Shown one piece after another: positions 9,033-17,771 of a DNA stretch of 64,000 bases. Origin of the DNA: Rhodobacteraceae bacterium HIMB11 (GTDB lineage Bacteria; Pseudomonadota; Alphaproteobacteria; Rhodobacterales; Rhodobacteraceae). Every line of letters starts with the position of its first letter. The first letter of the stretch is position 1. The DNA lies in contig AVDB01000006.1 in the NCBI GenBank assembly GCA_000472185.1, positions 1 through 64,000 on the forward strand, given 5' to 3'. The translations under genes were made by a program, and so were the position numbers. The notes beneath the pieces were generated by a model that was given only the letters and a program-made list of their open reading frames with translations, searched no databases and was not told the origin of the DNA.

Positions 9033-10238
9033 ATGTCAGCGAAACCAACAAATTCAGCTCAAAACACCCACTGGGGCAAAGTCAGTCTTGCGCTTTGCGC
9101 GGGGCTTTTTGTATCGATGCAGGTTGGTAAACTTGGGCCTGCGATCCCTGTGTTGCGCGATGATTTGGGCCTGTCGATGGTGGATGCAGGTTACGCCCTG
9201 TCGATTTTTACGCTGCTCGCGATTTTTCTGGCGGTTCCGCTGGGTGCATTTAGTACGTTTTTCGGGCGTCGCAGTATCATTGTCTTGGGGATCCTATCCG
9301 TGATGATTGGAACCCTTGGGTCCACGGTGATCACGCAGCCGTGGATGTTTTTGGTCCTGCGCGCGCTTGAGGGATTTGGCTTTATCGCGATTGCGGTAAA
9401 CATTCCCGCGTTCATAACGCATTTGGCGGCCCCACAGGATCGCACGCGCGCCTTAGGGGTGTGGAGCATTTATATGCCAACGGGCATGGCATTTGCGCTG
9501 CTGGTTTCAACGCCGTTTTTAACGCAGATCGGCTGGCGCGGTTTGTGGATTGTAATGTTTTTATTGGCAATCCCATTGCTGATTGGGCTTTGGTGGGCGC
9601 TAGAGGAACCAAGCGCGCAACAAACCCGCGAACCGCCTGCCGTCGCCCGTATGGTTGCCAACAGCTATCGTGCGCCGGGGCTATTGATGGTTGGGGCCTG
9701 TTTTGGGGTTTATACCTTTCAATGGGTGACGATTATGCAATGGTTGCCCAGTTTCCTGAATGAAGAGGTGGGGCTTTCCTTAGAACACGCCATTTATTTC
9801 ACGGCGGCTGTGGTGTTCATGAATGGGCCTGGGTGCTATGTCGGCGTTCGCTTTGCTGCGCGGGGTGTGAGATCATCCAGTTTGATTGTCATTGGGGCTG
9901 TGACAATGGCGGTTCTGACATTCGCCATATTTGGGGCAGGGGTGCCGCCCCTGATGCGACTGATCCTCTGTATGATTTATTCCTTCATCGGCGGGTTTAT
10001 ACCTGCAAACCTTTTCCTTTTGGTGCCGCAATATGCCCCAGATTTGCGACACGTCAGCATTGGGAATGGCATATTGATGCAGGGGTCTGCCGTTGGCCAA
10101 ACCCTTGGCGCGCCCATCGTTGCGGCCTTGGTCACCCAAGCAGGGGGCGATTGGGACGTTGCAATTTGGCCCATGTTGGTGATGTCGGGGTGTGTTTTCC
10201 TATTGGGGTTTTTCGGGTTTCGCAGATCAAATTTGTGA
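9033..10238 (+). CDS. Major facilitator superfamily transporter (CynX/NimT-like)
   Basis: About 401 residues with twelve hydrophobic segments and an MFS-like loop (GRRSI) after the second helix. The fold and size match the CynX/NimT-type branch, which moves small anions or amine-related solutes. The start is uncertain: TTG at 9021 and ATG at 9033 are both in frame and neither has a strong ribosome binding site; ATG is preferred. It lies in the operon of the DapA-like, ALDH, MttB-like and FAD oxidase genes and is likely the uptake system for that pathway's substrate. Confidence 0.8.
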   Translation: MSAKPTNSAQNTHWGKVSLALCAGLFVSMQVGKLGPAIPVLRDDLGLSMVDAGYALSIFTLLAIFLAVPLGAFSTFFGRRSIIVLGILSVMIGTLGSTVITQPWMFLVLRALEGFGFIAIAVNIPAFITHLAAPQDRTRALGVWSIYMPTGMAFALLVSTPFLTQIGWRGLWIVMFLLAIPLLIGLWWALEEPSAQQTREPPAVARMVANSYRAPGLLMVGACFGVYTFQWVTIMQWLPSFLNEEVGLSLEHAIYFTAAVVFMNGPGCYVGVRFAARGVRSSSLIVIGAVTMAVLTFAIFGAGVPPLMRLILCMIYSFIGGFIPANLFLLVPQYAPDLRHVSIGNGILMQGSAVGQTLGAPIVAALVTQAGGDWDVAIWPMLVMSGCVFLLGFFGFRRSNL

Positions 10239-10300
10239 TCTGATTGTTGATCGCAGGGCACACTTGCGCCAAGCTGTCTGAAAAGACCGAAGGACATAGC

Positions 10301-10999
10301 ATGATTGAAGAGCCAAAACTGATCAGAATAAAACGCAACACACCACGTCCCACGGCGGCGCAGATCGCGGCATTGGGCAATGTGCCCACAGGGGTTGTCA
10401 ATGACGCACTTTGGGGACGCGGGGCGCTGCATAAGGTTATCAAACCTGTGGATACCTATGGTCAGATGGGCGCACATGCGGTGGGCGCTGCCTTAACCGT
10501 TGAAACGGGGCCTGCGGATATTTTGGCGCTTTTGGCGGCTTTGGCCTATATCCAGCCTGGCGATATTGTTGTCCAATCCTTTGGGGCGCATCAGGGCTGT
10601 GCCGCGGCGGGCGACCGCGTTTCGGGCATGATGAAAAACTGTGGCGCAGTTGGGTTTGTGACCGATGGACCCATGCGTGATCTTGCAGGCCTGCGGGAGG
10701 TGAACCTGCCCAGTTGGTGCACGGGGCTGACCCCTGCGTCGCCCTTCGCAAAAGGTCCAGGAACCGTTGGTTTTGATATCCAAACGGGCGGCCAAACCGT
10801 GCGCAGCGGCGATGTGATTGTGGCCGATCTGGATGGAGTTGTCGTGATTCCCTTGGATGAATTGGACGCGATCACAGCGCGCTGTCACGAAATCCTTAAG
10901 TTGGAAACGGATCTGGACGCCAAGGTGCGCGAAGGTTTGACCGTGCCCCAAGAGATCAAAGATTTGCTGGCCAGCGAGCAGGTGGCGTTTGAGGTCTGA
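10301..10999 (+). CDS. RraA/HMG-aldolase-like family protein
   Basis: About 232 residues of the RraA-like fold, which includes 4-hydroxy-4-methyl-2-oxoglutarate/4-carboxy-4-hydroxy-2-oxoadipate aldolases and oxaloacetate decarboxylases. The conserved metal/substrate segment VTDGPMRD and the later ADLDGVVVIP strand are present. The ATG at 10301 has a GAAGGA site upstream, better than the more upstream frame start at 10244. As last gene of the catabolic operon, an aldolase or decarboxylase role in central-carbon entry is more likely than RNase E inhibition. It is followed by a terminator. Confidence 0.8.
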   Translation: MIEEPKLIRIKRNTPRPTAAQIAALGNVPTGVVNDALWGRGALHKVIKPVDTYGQMGAHAVGAALTVETGPADILALLAALAYIQPGDIVVQSFGAHQGCAAAGDRVSGMMKNCGAVGFVTDGPMRDLAGLREVNLPSWCTGLTPASPFAKGPGTVGFDIQTGGQTVRSGDVIVADLDGVVVIPLDELDAITARCHEILKLETDLDAKVREGLTVPQEIKDLLASEQVAFEV

Positions 11000-11005
11000 G
11001 CAAAT

Positions 11006-11033
11006 AAAAAGCCGCCTCAACGGGCGGCTTTTT
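11006..11033. terminator. Bidirectional intrinsic terminator
   Basis: A perfect stem AAAAAGCCGCC / GGCGGCTTTTT separates two convergent transcription units. It has T-runs in both directions, so it can end both the RraA-like operon (plus) and the ABC transporter operon (minus). Confidence 0.85.
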
Positions 11034-11052
11034 CAGTCATATGGTGTGGACA

Positions 11053-11826
11053 CTAGATTGCGGCCAATTCCTGTTCTAGGTCTTTGATCTCGGCGCCACC
11101 GGCCATAAGGCGACGAATATCTTCGCCCTCAAGCTCGGCCTTGGTGCCTGACCCGATGACTTCACCCAACGCAAGGAAGGTGTAGCGATCCGCAATCAAA
11201 CGGGAATGGATTTCATTGTGCGTGATAAAGATAATCGCAATATCCCCCCGCGCACGTACCCGTTTGATTGTTTTTAGAACTTCCATCTGCTGCTTTTGTC
11301 CAAGCGCAGATGTGGGTTCGTCCAAAATCAAGACCTTGGCCCCGAAATAAATCGCACGGGCAATCGCTAATGTTTGACGTTGACCGCCCGACATGGTGCC
11401 AACAGCCTGTGTGGGATCCGAGAAATTGATGCCGATTTTCAACATTTCATCATGGGCGATTTGGTTCATTTCGTTCATGCGAAGTGACCCAAAGCGTGAT
11501 GTCAATTCACGCCCCATGAAAAAGTTGCGCGTCACGCTCATCAATTGGTTGATCGCCAAATCCTGATACACGGTCCCGATGCCCGCCGCCGATGCATCGC
11601 GGGGATTGCGAAACGCCGTTGGCTGACCTTCGATATAGATTGTGCCGCTGGTGGGTTCATGCACACCAGACAGGATTTTGATCAGGGTTGATTTCCCCGC
11701 ACCGTTGTCCCCCAAGAGCGCGTGCACTTCGCCCGCATGAACCTCAAGGTCGACACCATTTAGGGCCGTGAAGGGACCGAATTTTTTAACGATGTTTTCA
11801 ACGCGCATATAGGCTTGTTTAGACAT
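11053..11826 (-). CDS. Sugar ABC transporter ATP-binding protein (CUT2, single-domain)
   Basis: A 257-residue ATPase with Walker A GDNGAGKST (residues 39-47), the signature MSGGQRQ and Walker B VLILDEPTSAL. Unlike RbsA/XylG it has one nucleotide-binding domain, as in the FrcA branch of CUT2 carbohydrate importers. The frame stays open upstream but that part overlaps the permease; MSKQAYM at 11826 has an AGGAGGGAT site inside the permease end and is the real start. It is the last gene of the binding protein - permease - ATPase operon. Confidence 0.9.
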   Translation of the reverse strand: MSKQAYMRVENIVKKFGPFTALNGVDLEVHAGEVHALLGDNGAGKSTLIKILSGVHEPTSGTIYIEGQPTAFRNPRDASAAGIGTVYQDLAINQLMSVTRNFFMGRELTSRFGSLRMNEMNQIAHDEMLKIGINFSDPTQAVGTMSGGQRQTLAIARAIYFGAKVLILDEPTSALGQKQQMEVLKTIKRVRARGDIAIIFITHNEIHSRLIADRYTFLALGEVIGSGTKAELEGEDIRRLMAGGAEIKDLEQELAAI

Positions 11827-11828
11827 GA

Positions 11829-13022
11829 TTAGATCCCTCCTGTGATACGTTTGCGGATGCGTTCGTTTGCAAACACAGCGGCCAATAGAACGGTGCCAAC
11901 AAAGACACGGAACCATGCGCCGTCAATCCAAGGAATAAAGAACACGGCGTTCGCCACAAGGCCAAAGGTGACCGCCCCAAAGATGACACCGACGATAGAG
12001 CCAAATCCGCCCGTCATCAGGATACCACCCACAACGGCAATCGCGATTGCCTCTAGCTCTTTGAACATACCCTTCGCGGCGTCGGATGAATTGGTATCAA
12101 ACACCTGACAAGTCGCAAAGATCGTCGCGCAGAAGGCCGAGAACATGAACAAACCGATTTTCACGCGGTTCACAGGCACACCATTTGCACGTGCGCTTTC
12201 CTTGTTATCGCCTGTTGCATAAATCCAGCTGCCCAATTGTGTGCGTGCCAAAACATACCATGCAGCGCCTGCGATAATGATGAACCACAAGAGACGGGCA
12301 TCAAACCCTGTGACCCATTGTTCCATTTTACGGTTGATGTTCAAAAAGCTAAGGTAATTGATCATGTCCAGTTTTTCGGATTTGGTCATCTCTGCGGTGA
12401 ATTCGGCACCTGCGGAAACCTTTGTTCCGATCCAGTACCACGCATCAAAGAACCATCCAAACACCTCGCCGCCCATTTGTTCGGCAAACCAGCTTTCTTT
12501 TTTGAAATCAGGCAGGCCCGAAACGTTGGTGTTTTGGTTAATTAGGCGGAAACAGACCTCGGTTAAACCGCGCAAGAAGAACCAAAATGCAAGGGTCACA
12601 ATAAAACTGGATAGGCCTGATCGCACTACGATATTCCCGATCAACCAGCCAAAGGCCAAGGTCATACAAAGCGTGATCAAAAAGGCCAGGAACGGCGTTG
12701 CCTCACCCAAACCAAAGGGGAGACCCCATTTCATCATGATGGCAATCGACATACCCGCAAAGGCAATCATTGGCCCAATCGACAGATCAAATTCACCCGC
12801 AATCATCAAAAGAGCGGCACCAACTGCAATGATGCCCAACTGTGCAATGATCGCGATATTATTCTTTAAACCCAACGCGTTAAAAGCCTTACCGTTTGAT
12901 GCAAAGGCCAGCGCCAGAATGATGATGATCATCACAACGAATGATCCAATCTCTGGGCGGCGTAGCATGCGTTGCAGCCAACTTTCGCGTTGAAGACGGT
13001 CCGATTCACTCCGTTCCGACAT
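11829..13022 (-). CDS. Sugar ABC transporter permease (CUT2, FrcC/RbsC-like)
   Basis: A 397-residue inner-membrane protein with about ten hydrophobic segments and the conserved branch-2 permease glycine-rich motif late in the protein (AIAIAVVGGILMTGGFGS). It carries an insertion of about 70 mostly polar residues in the middle (around residues 150-215), longer than in RbsC and similar to FrcC-type permeases. It lies between the binding-protein and ATPase genes. The sugar cannot be deduced from the permease alone. Confidence 0.9.
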   Translation of the reverse strand: MSERSESDRLQRESWLQRMLRRPEIGSFVVMIIIILALAFASNGKAFNALGLKNNIAIIAQLGIIAVGAALLMIAGEFDLSIGPMIAFAGMSIAIMMKWGLPFGLGEATPFLAFLITLCMTLAFGWLIGNIVVRSGLSSFIVTLAFWFFLRGLTEVCFRLINQNTNVSGLPDFKKESWFAEQMGGEVFGWFFDAWYWIGTKVSAGAEFTAEMTKSEKLDMINYLSFLNINRKMEQWVTGFDARLLWFIIIAGAAWYVLARTQLGSWIYATGDNKESARANGVPVNRVKIGLFMFSAFCATIFATCQVFDTNSSDAAKGMFKELEAIAIAVVGGILMTGGFGSIVGVIFGAVTFGLVANAVFFIPWIDGAWFRVFVGTVLLAAVFANERIRKRITGGI

Positions 13023-13052
13023 AATATCCCCATTTATTATTTTTGTTATGAA

Positions 13053-13078
13053 AACAGGCGGGACATAGCCCGCCTGTT
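13053..13078 (-). terminator. Attenuating hairpin after the ABC binding-protein gene
   Basis: A perfect 10-bp stem (AACAGGCGGG with CCCGCCTGTT, 6-base loop) lies between the substrate-binding-protein gene and the permease gene of the same operon. Read on the minus strand it ends in TTTT. Such hairpins usually let the binding protein be made in excess by stabilising or ending the short transcript. Confidence 0.65.
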
Positions 13079-13101
13079 CGTATCACATGATGTGATCAAT
13101 A

Positions 13102-14013
13102 TTAGCGGTTCACACCAGCTTGGCTTGCAACTGAAGCTGCGTTTGACGCGTCAACAAAACCTGGACCTGATGGGATGTTTGCACCTGGCAACATACCTGC
13201 GTTTGTGTTGTACAGGTGTAGAACGATCACTGGCATGTAACCTTGTAGACGCTGCTGCTGGTCGATTGTGAACGACGCATCACCGTTTTGGATCATGTCC
13301 ATAACTTCTGGTGATAGGTCAAAACACGCTAGGTGTACGTCTGCACCCACGTCTTTGATCGCTTTATTTGCTGCTGCACAGACGTGTGGACCAACTGCTA
13401 GAACACCGTCGATTGATGGGTCTGCAGAAAGTGCTGCCGCTGTACGTGTTTCAATCTGTGTAACGTCGTTTGAAACGTCGATCATGTTTAGATCGCCACC
13501 AAGACCTGAGAAGTAACCTTCACAACGGTCAACAAGCGCTGTGTTGAACGCTTCTTGGTTCAAACATAGGCCGTTGGTTACACCTTCTGCTTTCGCACGT
13601 GCACCTGCTTTTTCACCTGCAAGACGCTCCGGCTGACCGACGTGCATCAATGCGCCAACCGCTGCTGATGATTCAAGTCCAGAGTTCATTGTGACAACGG
13701 GGATACCTGCGTCTGCTGCTGCGCGGATCGCACCGCCCAATGCGTCCGCATCAGGTAGTGATACAATGATGCCATCTGGGTTTGACGCCGCTGCCGCTTC
13801 GATCAACTTCGCCATGCCTGACATATCGCCTGATGGGTCAAAGTTGTATTCGAATTCTGCACCAATCGCTGCTGCCGCATCACGACCACCTTTTTCCACA
13901 ACTGGCCAGAATGGGTCTGTACCTTGTGTGTGTGTGATCATGACATAGCGTTCTGCCATTGCCATTGTTGAAACAGTTGCTAATGCCGCTGCTGCGGCCA
14001 ATAGTTTTTTCAT
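13102..14013 (-). CDS. Sugar ABC transporter periplasmic substrate-binding protein (CUT2)
   Basis: A 303-residue protein with a clear Sec signal peptide (MKKLLAAAAAL, cleavage near AMA-ER, residue 20-21), then the ribose/galactose-binding type I periplasmic fold (ITHTQGTDPFW start and the two-domain alternation). It is first in the operon and is separated from the permease by a hairpin, in keeping with high expression. Related proteins bind fructose, inositol or similar sugars; the ligand is not certain here. The upstream 250 bases are AT-rich and likely hold the promoter. Confidence 0.85.
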   Translation of the reverse strand: MKKLLAAAAALATVSTMAMAERYVMITHTQGTDPFWPVVEKGGRDAAAAIGAEFEYNFDPSGDMSGMAKLIEAAAASNPDGIIVSLPDADALGGAIRAAADAGIPVVTMNSGLESSAAVGALMHVGQPERLAGEKAGARAKAEGVTNGLCLNQEAFNTALVDRCEGYFSGLGGDLNMIDVSNDVTQIETRTAAALSADPSIDGVLAVGPHVCAAANKAIKDVGADVHLACFDLSPEVMDMIQNGDASFTIDQQQRLQGYMPVIVLHLYNTNAGMLPGANIPSGPGFVDASNAASVASQAGVNR

Positions 14014-14306
14014 AATTTTTCCTCCCGAGTGCCTTAAGGCAAGTTGACGTTATTCCGCAAAACTTGCACTGTGCATAAGCCTCACAAAAACAACAACGAT
14101 AGCGCTAACAGAAATTACAAAAATTTCAACAGCTTATTTAGAAAAAGTTTACATTTAATGTTTAGAAAGTTTTAGAAATTTACAAAAACGATGTTTCTGT
14201 ATTTTGAAAATTACACCTTTAGTGCATTATGATTTACATCTGGCACTTAATCTAGCGTATTGCACAAATTTTGGTCAATACGCGTAACATGAGGGTATGG
14301 TTTTAC
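14014..14306. promoter_or_regulatory. AT-rich divergent promoter region
   Basis: This stretch separates the sugar-transporter operon (minus) from a serine hydrolase gene (plus). It is strongly AT-rich with many T- and A-runs, as expected for a promoter region of a highly expressed binding protein. A CCTCCC sequence at 14021-14027, complementary to a GGGAGG ribosome binding site, precedes the binding-protein start. I found no convincing operator palindrome. Confidence 0.4.
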
Positions 14307-15479
14307 ATGTCAGACTTGCTGAAAGTTTGTGCGGATAATCTTGTTAATCAAGGCGTATTTTCTGGTGTGCTTTGGCGTATTGACCAGAATTCAACCCCTA
14401 TGTTTTGTGGTCGATCTGGCACTCGGGATGTATCGACAGGTGCATTCATCCCAGAAAATCCTGTTTTTCGCGTATACTCGATGACCAAACCGATCGTATC
14501 TGTGCTTGCCTTGAAGCTAGTGGAAACTGGTTTTTTAAGGCTTAATACACCCCTTGCCGAATTAGATCAGAGATTTTCCAAGATGCGTGTTCTTGGCGCA
14601 GATGGACATTTGGCCCCCGCTGATGGTTTGATAACAATTGAACATTTGCTGACACATCGTGCTGGGTTTTCGTATGACTTTACGGTTGGCTGTCCCGTTG
14701 CGCCCTATTATCGCGCGGCAGGTATTATGGGCGATGGCGTGCGGGATCTGTCCGACCTTGCAGGCGCCATTGCGCAACAGCCTCTGGTTTTCAACCCCGG
14801 TCACTCCTGGCTCTACAGCGTCTCAACCGACGTTCTGGCCCACGCGATTGAATGCGCTACGGGAAAGCGGGTTGATGCCCTGTTGACGGATCATATTTTC
14901 GACCCGCTTGAGATGGTCGATACGACGTTCTGTCTGACCCCCGATCAGCAAGGCAGGCTCATGGCCATTTATGGCCCGCGCTCCATTTCGGCGCTGCCTG
15001 TGTTGCAAAAAATGCCACATGATCTGTCGGTTCAGGCGGATTTGGGGGCGTCCCATCCCCTGTCCGATCCTAATTTTCGGCGGGGCGGATATGGGCTTTA
15101 TTCCACTGTGCCTGATTATATGGCCTTTGCGAATATGTTGCTGACAGGGCGCGGGCCGAACGGCGATATCATCCTCAGCTCTGCAATGATGGACATGGCG
15201 CGTGCGGTGCGGGTCAGTTTTGCGCAGAATACCTTTCGTATTAATGATGAGCCGTTTTCTGGATATGGGTGGGGATTGCTGGGCCGTGTGATGGAAAACA
15301 TCGGACAGGCCCAATACCCAACATCGCAGGGTGAATTTGGGTGGAGTGGGGCCGCCGCAACCTATTTCTGGGTTGATCCCAAACGCCAGGTCACAGGATG
15401 CGTCATGACCCAATACATTGGCAGCGAACATCCCCTGGGCAATCTGATGCACACGGCCGCGATGCGTATGCTGGGGTAA
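14307..15479 (+). CDS. Serine hydrolase, beta-lactamase class C/esterase family
   Basis: About 390 residues of the penicillin-binding-protein-like (beta-lactamase class C, EstB) fold. The catalytic SxxK tetrad is visible as SMTK in VYSMTKP and the Tyr motif as YSV in LYSVSTD. No signal peptide is seen, which favours a cytoplasmic esterase or amidase over a true beta-lactamase. ATG at 14307 is preferred, with GAGGG upstream; ATG at 14289 is also in frame. It stands alone in its transcription unit. Confidence 0.85.
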   Translation: MSDLLKVCADNLVNQGVFSGVLWRIDQNSTPMFCGRSGTRDVSTGAFIPENPVFRVYSMTKPIVSVLALKLVETGFLRLNTPLAELDQRFSKMRVLGADGHLAPADGLITIEHLLTHRAGFSYDFTVGCPVAPYYRAAGIMGDGVRDLSDLAGAIAQQPLVFNPGHSWLYSVSTDVLAHAIECATGKRVDALLTDHIFDPLEMVDTTFCLTPDQQGRLMAIYGPRSISALPVLQKMPHDLSVQADLGASHPLSDPNFRRGGYGLYSTVPDYMAFANMLLTGRGPNGDIILSSAMMDMARAVRVSFAQNTFRINDEPFSGYGWGLLGRVMENIGQAQYPTSQGEFGWSGAAATYFWVDPKRQVTGCVMTQYIGSEHPLGNLMHTAAMRMLG

Positions 15480-15563
15480 CGTGGCGTAGATAATCAAATT
15501 GTCGACAATTGCATACAACTGTGCTATACCATGTGTAGTGTACAACAGTGTAGCCAACGCAAT

Positions 15564-15755
15564 ATGTCACGATTTTTGATCCGAACACTCAGCTGTGATT
15601 GCGCCATTATCGCCAGTTGTTTTCTGGTAGGATGGGTGGCGGCCTTTGCCTATACCCAACCGATTGCGATTTTGTTTTATCCCGCAGACAAGGTTGAGCT
15701 GTGCGATAAGTACCACCCGAATATGAGCTACAAAGACTGTATGAAGTGGTACTGA
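15564..15755 (+). CDS. Small Cys-containing membrane protein, unknown function
   Basis: An open frame of about 63 residues (from the internal ATG at 15564; the frame also opens at 15531). It has one strongly hydrophobic segment (IIASCFLVGWVAAFAYTQP) followed by a short polar tail with two Cys (ELCDKYHP and YKDCMKWY). The pattern of one membrane helix and a small possibly disulfide-bonded tail outside is sensible for a real small protein, but the ribosome binding site is weak and I do not recognise a family. Confidence 0.4.
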   Translation: MSRFLIRTLSCDCAIIASCFLVGWVAAFAYTQPIAILFYPADKVELCDKYHPNMSYKDCMKWY

Positions 15756-15969
15756 CCCAAGTCGGTTGGTCTAATTTGATTCCCTTTTTCGACAGTTTGT
15801 GACGAATTTGTACATTGATTCGTCGCAAATGTCCTATTTTGACTGCGGCTAACCATATGAAATTATATGGTTATTCATGTATACTATTGTATTTCTTGCC
15901 TTTTCCAAAATTTTGGATTGTTTCTTATAGGAAACACCACGCCACGAGTAGCGATCGCAGGAGTTTGAG

Positions 15970-16215
15970 ATGGCAAAGCCGAACACGACATTTAATCTGG
16001 ACGTCAAAGATTTGGAACTTATCGAAGATGCGCTGCATTCCGTCATCGCAAAACGTAGCAACGATTTGATCACTGCGTCAGATGCGCAAAATTCAACCGT
16101 TGACCGCGCTTCTGCCGAGGCCGAGATGAGCGAGATGCATGATCTGTTGGGACGTCTGCACAATCAGAAAAACTGGTTCCGTCCGAAAACGGGCCACAGC
16201 TACATCGGCGGCTAA
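15970..16215 (+). CDS. Small conserved hypothetical protein
   Basis: An 81-residue hydrophilic, probably helical protein with a strong AGGAG site before the ATG. The middle (DLELIEDALHSVIAKRSN) looks like a coiled or helical bundle segment and the end is FRPKTGHSYIGG. I see no signal peptide, membrane helix or metal site. Small proteins like this are common in Rhodobacterales; function unknown. It converges with the ScfR-like regulator two bases away. Confidence 0.7.
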   Translation: MAKPNTTFNLDVKDLELIEDALHSVIAKRSNDLITASDAQNSTVDRASAEAEMSEMHDLLGRLHNQKNWFRPKTGHSYIGG

Positions 16216-16217
16216 CC

Positions 16218-17609
16218 CTAGTTCTCGTAACGCGTCGCCCCACGGCGGTGCGTTTCGAAATTCAGCGTCACATGCAACGGGTGATGCGCCCGCTGGGCAC
16301 AATGGTGGCGTTCGCAAGTTTGGCAATTCAGGCCGATTGGGGCGGGGTCCTGATCAAAACGGTGCCCGCTTTCATCAAAATATGTAATGTCGTTTGCGAA
16401 TTGTAATTCGCACCCCAAGGCCACAATCATGCGTCGATCCTGCGTTTTGCGGGAATACACCGATCTATCCGTGGTCCGCGCGATTGTTGCATATCGTGTC
16501 CCATCGGGCAGCTCGACCGCCTGCGTCAAAACCACATTCGGGCTTTGCAACGCGTTATGAATATTCCACACCGAACAGCGCCCGCCAAAATCGGCCAAAA
16601 CCGCGTTATTGGGGTTCACACGTTTTGTAATGTTACCCGCGCGATCCAATCGGATCAGGAAAAATGGAATGCCCTGTTTCCCACTGGCCTGTAATGTCGT
16701 TAGGCGATGCGCCACCTGTTCAAACGTCACACCAAAGGCGGCGGCGATCCTGTCGATATCATAACGGGTTTTGGTGGCCACATCGTAAAACGCGTCATAG
16801 GGCATCACGATTGCGGCGGTGACATAGTTTAGCAATTCGTTGAACAATCGGTTGCGCGCCGTCAGGTTTTTTACCTGAAACCCCTGCAACACGTCATAGG
16901 ATTCAACACGCGCTATGATATAGGCCAGTTGGAAAATGCGGTTTGGGGCATCTAACCCTTCGGACAGTCGGACGATGTTGTTTGTATCATCAAAGCTCAT
17001 CAACATATTTTCCATGAGCGAGAGTTTTTCCACGTGACAGCGTATGCCATGCATAGAACGCAGGTAATCCTTTAGCCGATGATAAAGCTCATCCTGGGGG
17101 TGGCCAATTTTTTGGCGTAACCGATCGGCGATGGCCTCTAATTTCGGGAAATAGTTTCGATTGGCCTTAAAGAAATCGTAAATTTGGGTTTCATCGTTGG
17201 ATTGGGCTGCAACAGTTTCATTGTTGGACAGACTGTTTTGTACAAATTCGGCCAAGCGCTGATAATCATTGTAGAGTTCTTTAAATCGATCAACAAACTG
17301 CGGGGCATGGGCAACGGCGCCGCGCAATTGCTGTAGATCGGGTTCATTCGAGCTGAAAATCGGGTCGCGCACCATCATGCGCAGGGCATTTAAATCCTCG
17401 GCCTCATGCGTTTGTGCCAGTTCTTGTGCGCTGATACCGTAGACATCTGTTAAGGACATCAGGACCTTAACCGTCAAGGTGCGTTGGTTGTTTTCCAACA
17501 GGTTTACATAGGCCGCAGTGACCCCGATCAGTTTCCCCAATTCCGCTTGGGTGTGTTTGTGATGTTTGCGCAACTGGCGCAATTTAGGGCCAATAAATAC
17601 TTTATCCAT
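16218..17609 (-). CDS. XRE-type ScfR-family (short-chain fatty acyl) transcriptional regulator
   Basis: A 463-residue regulator with an N-terminal XRE helix-turn-helix (residues about 8-60; TQAELGKLIGVTAAYVNLLE), a middle region like the IrrE/ImmA-related domain but without an HExxH zinc motif, and a C-terminal domain ending in a Cys/His-rich segment (NCQTCERHHCAQRAHH). This architecture matches the RamB/PccR/MccR (ScfR) family, which senses acyl-CoA intermediates. It is divergent from the tctCBA operon that also contains an acyl-CoA synthetase, so control of that operon by an acyl-CoA is a reasonable inference. Confidence 0.8.
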   Translation of the reverse strand: MDKVFIGPKLRQLRKHHKHTQAELGKLIGVTAAYVNLLENNQRTLTVKVLMSLTDVYGISAQELAQTHEAEDLNALRMMVRDPIFSSNEPDLQQLRGAVAHAPQFVDRFKELYNDYQRLAEFVQNSLSNNETVAAQSNDETQIYDFFKANRNYFPKLEAIADRLRQKIGHPQDELYHRLKDYLRSMHGIRCHVEKLSLMENMLMSFDDTNNIVRLSEGLDAPNRIFQLAYIIARVESYDVLQGFQVKNLTARNRLFNELLNYVTAAIVMPYDAFYDVATKTRYDIDRIAAAFGVTFEQVAHRLTTLQASGKQGIPFFLIRLDRAGNITKRVNPNNAVLADFGGRCSVWNIHNALQSPNVVLTQAVELPDGTRYATIARTTDRSVYSRKTQDRRMIVALGCELQFANDITYFDESGHRFDQDPAPIGLNCQTCERHHCAQRAHHPLHVTLNFETHRRGATRYEN

Positions 17610-17771
17610 GTTAACAAATTAACAGATTATAATTTTGTAATAAACATAAAAAACAACACAACACTAATTTTGTTGCAAAAACACCGATCAAATTATTCTT
17701 TTCAATCACAACGACGCACAATGCGGGGATTCTCGCGGTTGTAATTCAGAGAACTTGGGTACGGAGGACCA
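17610..17771. promoter_or_regulatory. Divergent control region with a possible ScfR half-site
   Basis: The AT-rich region between the ScfR-like gene and tctC contains TTGTTGCAAAAA (TTGCAA at 17673-17678) and a degenerate TTTTGTAATAA copy about 40 bases to the left. Sites described for ScfR members are built on TTTGCAAA repeats, so these are candidate operators. A GGAGGA ribosome binding site precedes tctC. The operator call rests on a short motif only. Confidence 0.4.

Noticed and set aside
14823-15557. 244-codon minus-strand frame opposite the serine hydrolase
   Set aside because: The plus-strand frame carries the SxxK and Tyr motifs; the antisense frame has only random-looking His/Arg-rich sequence.
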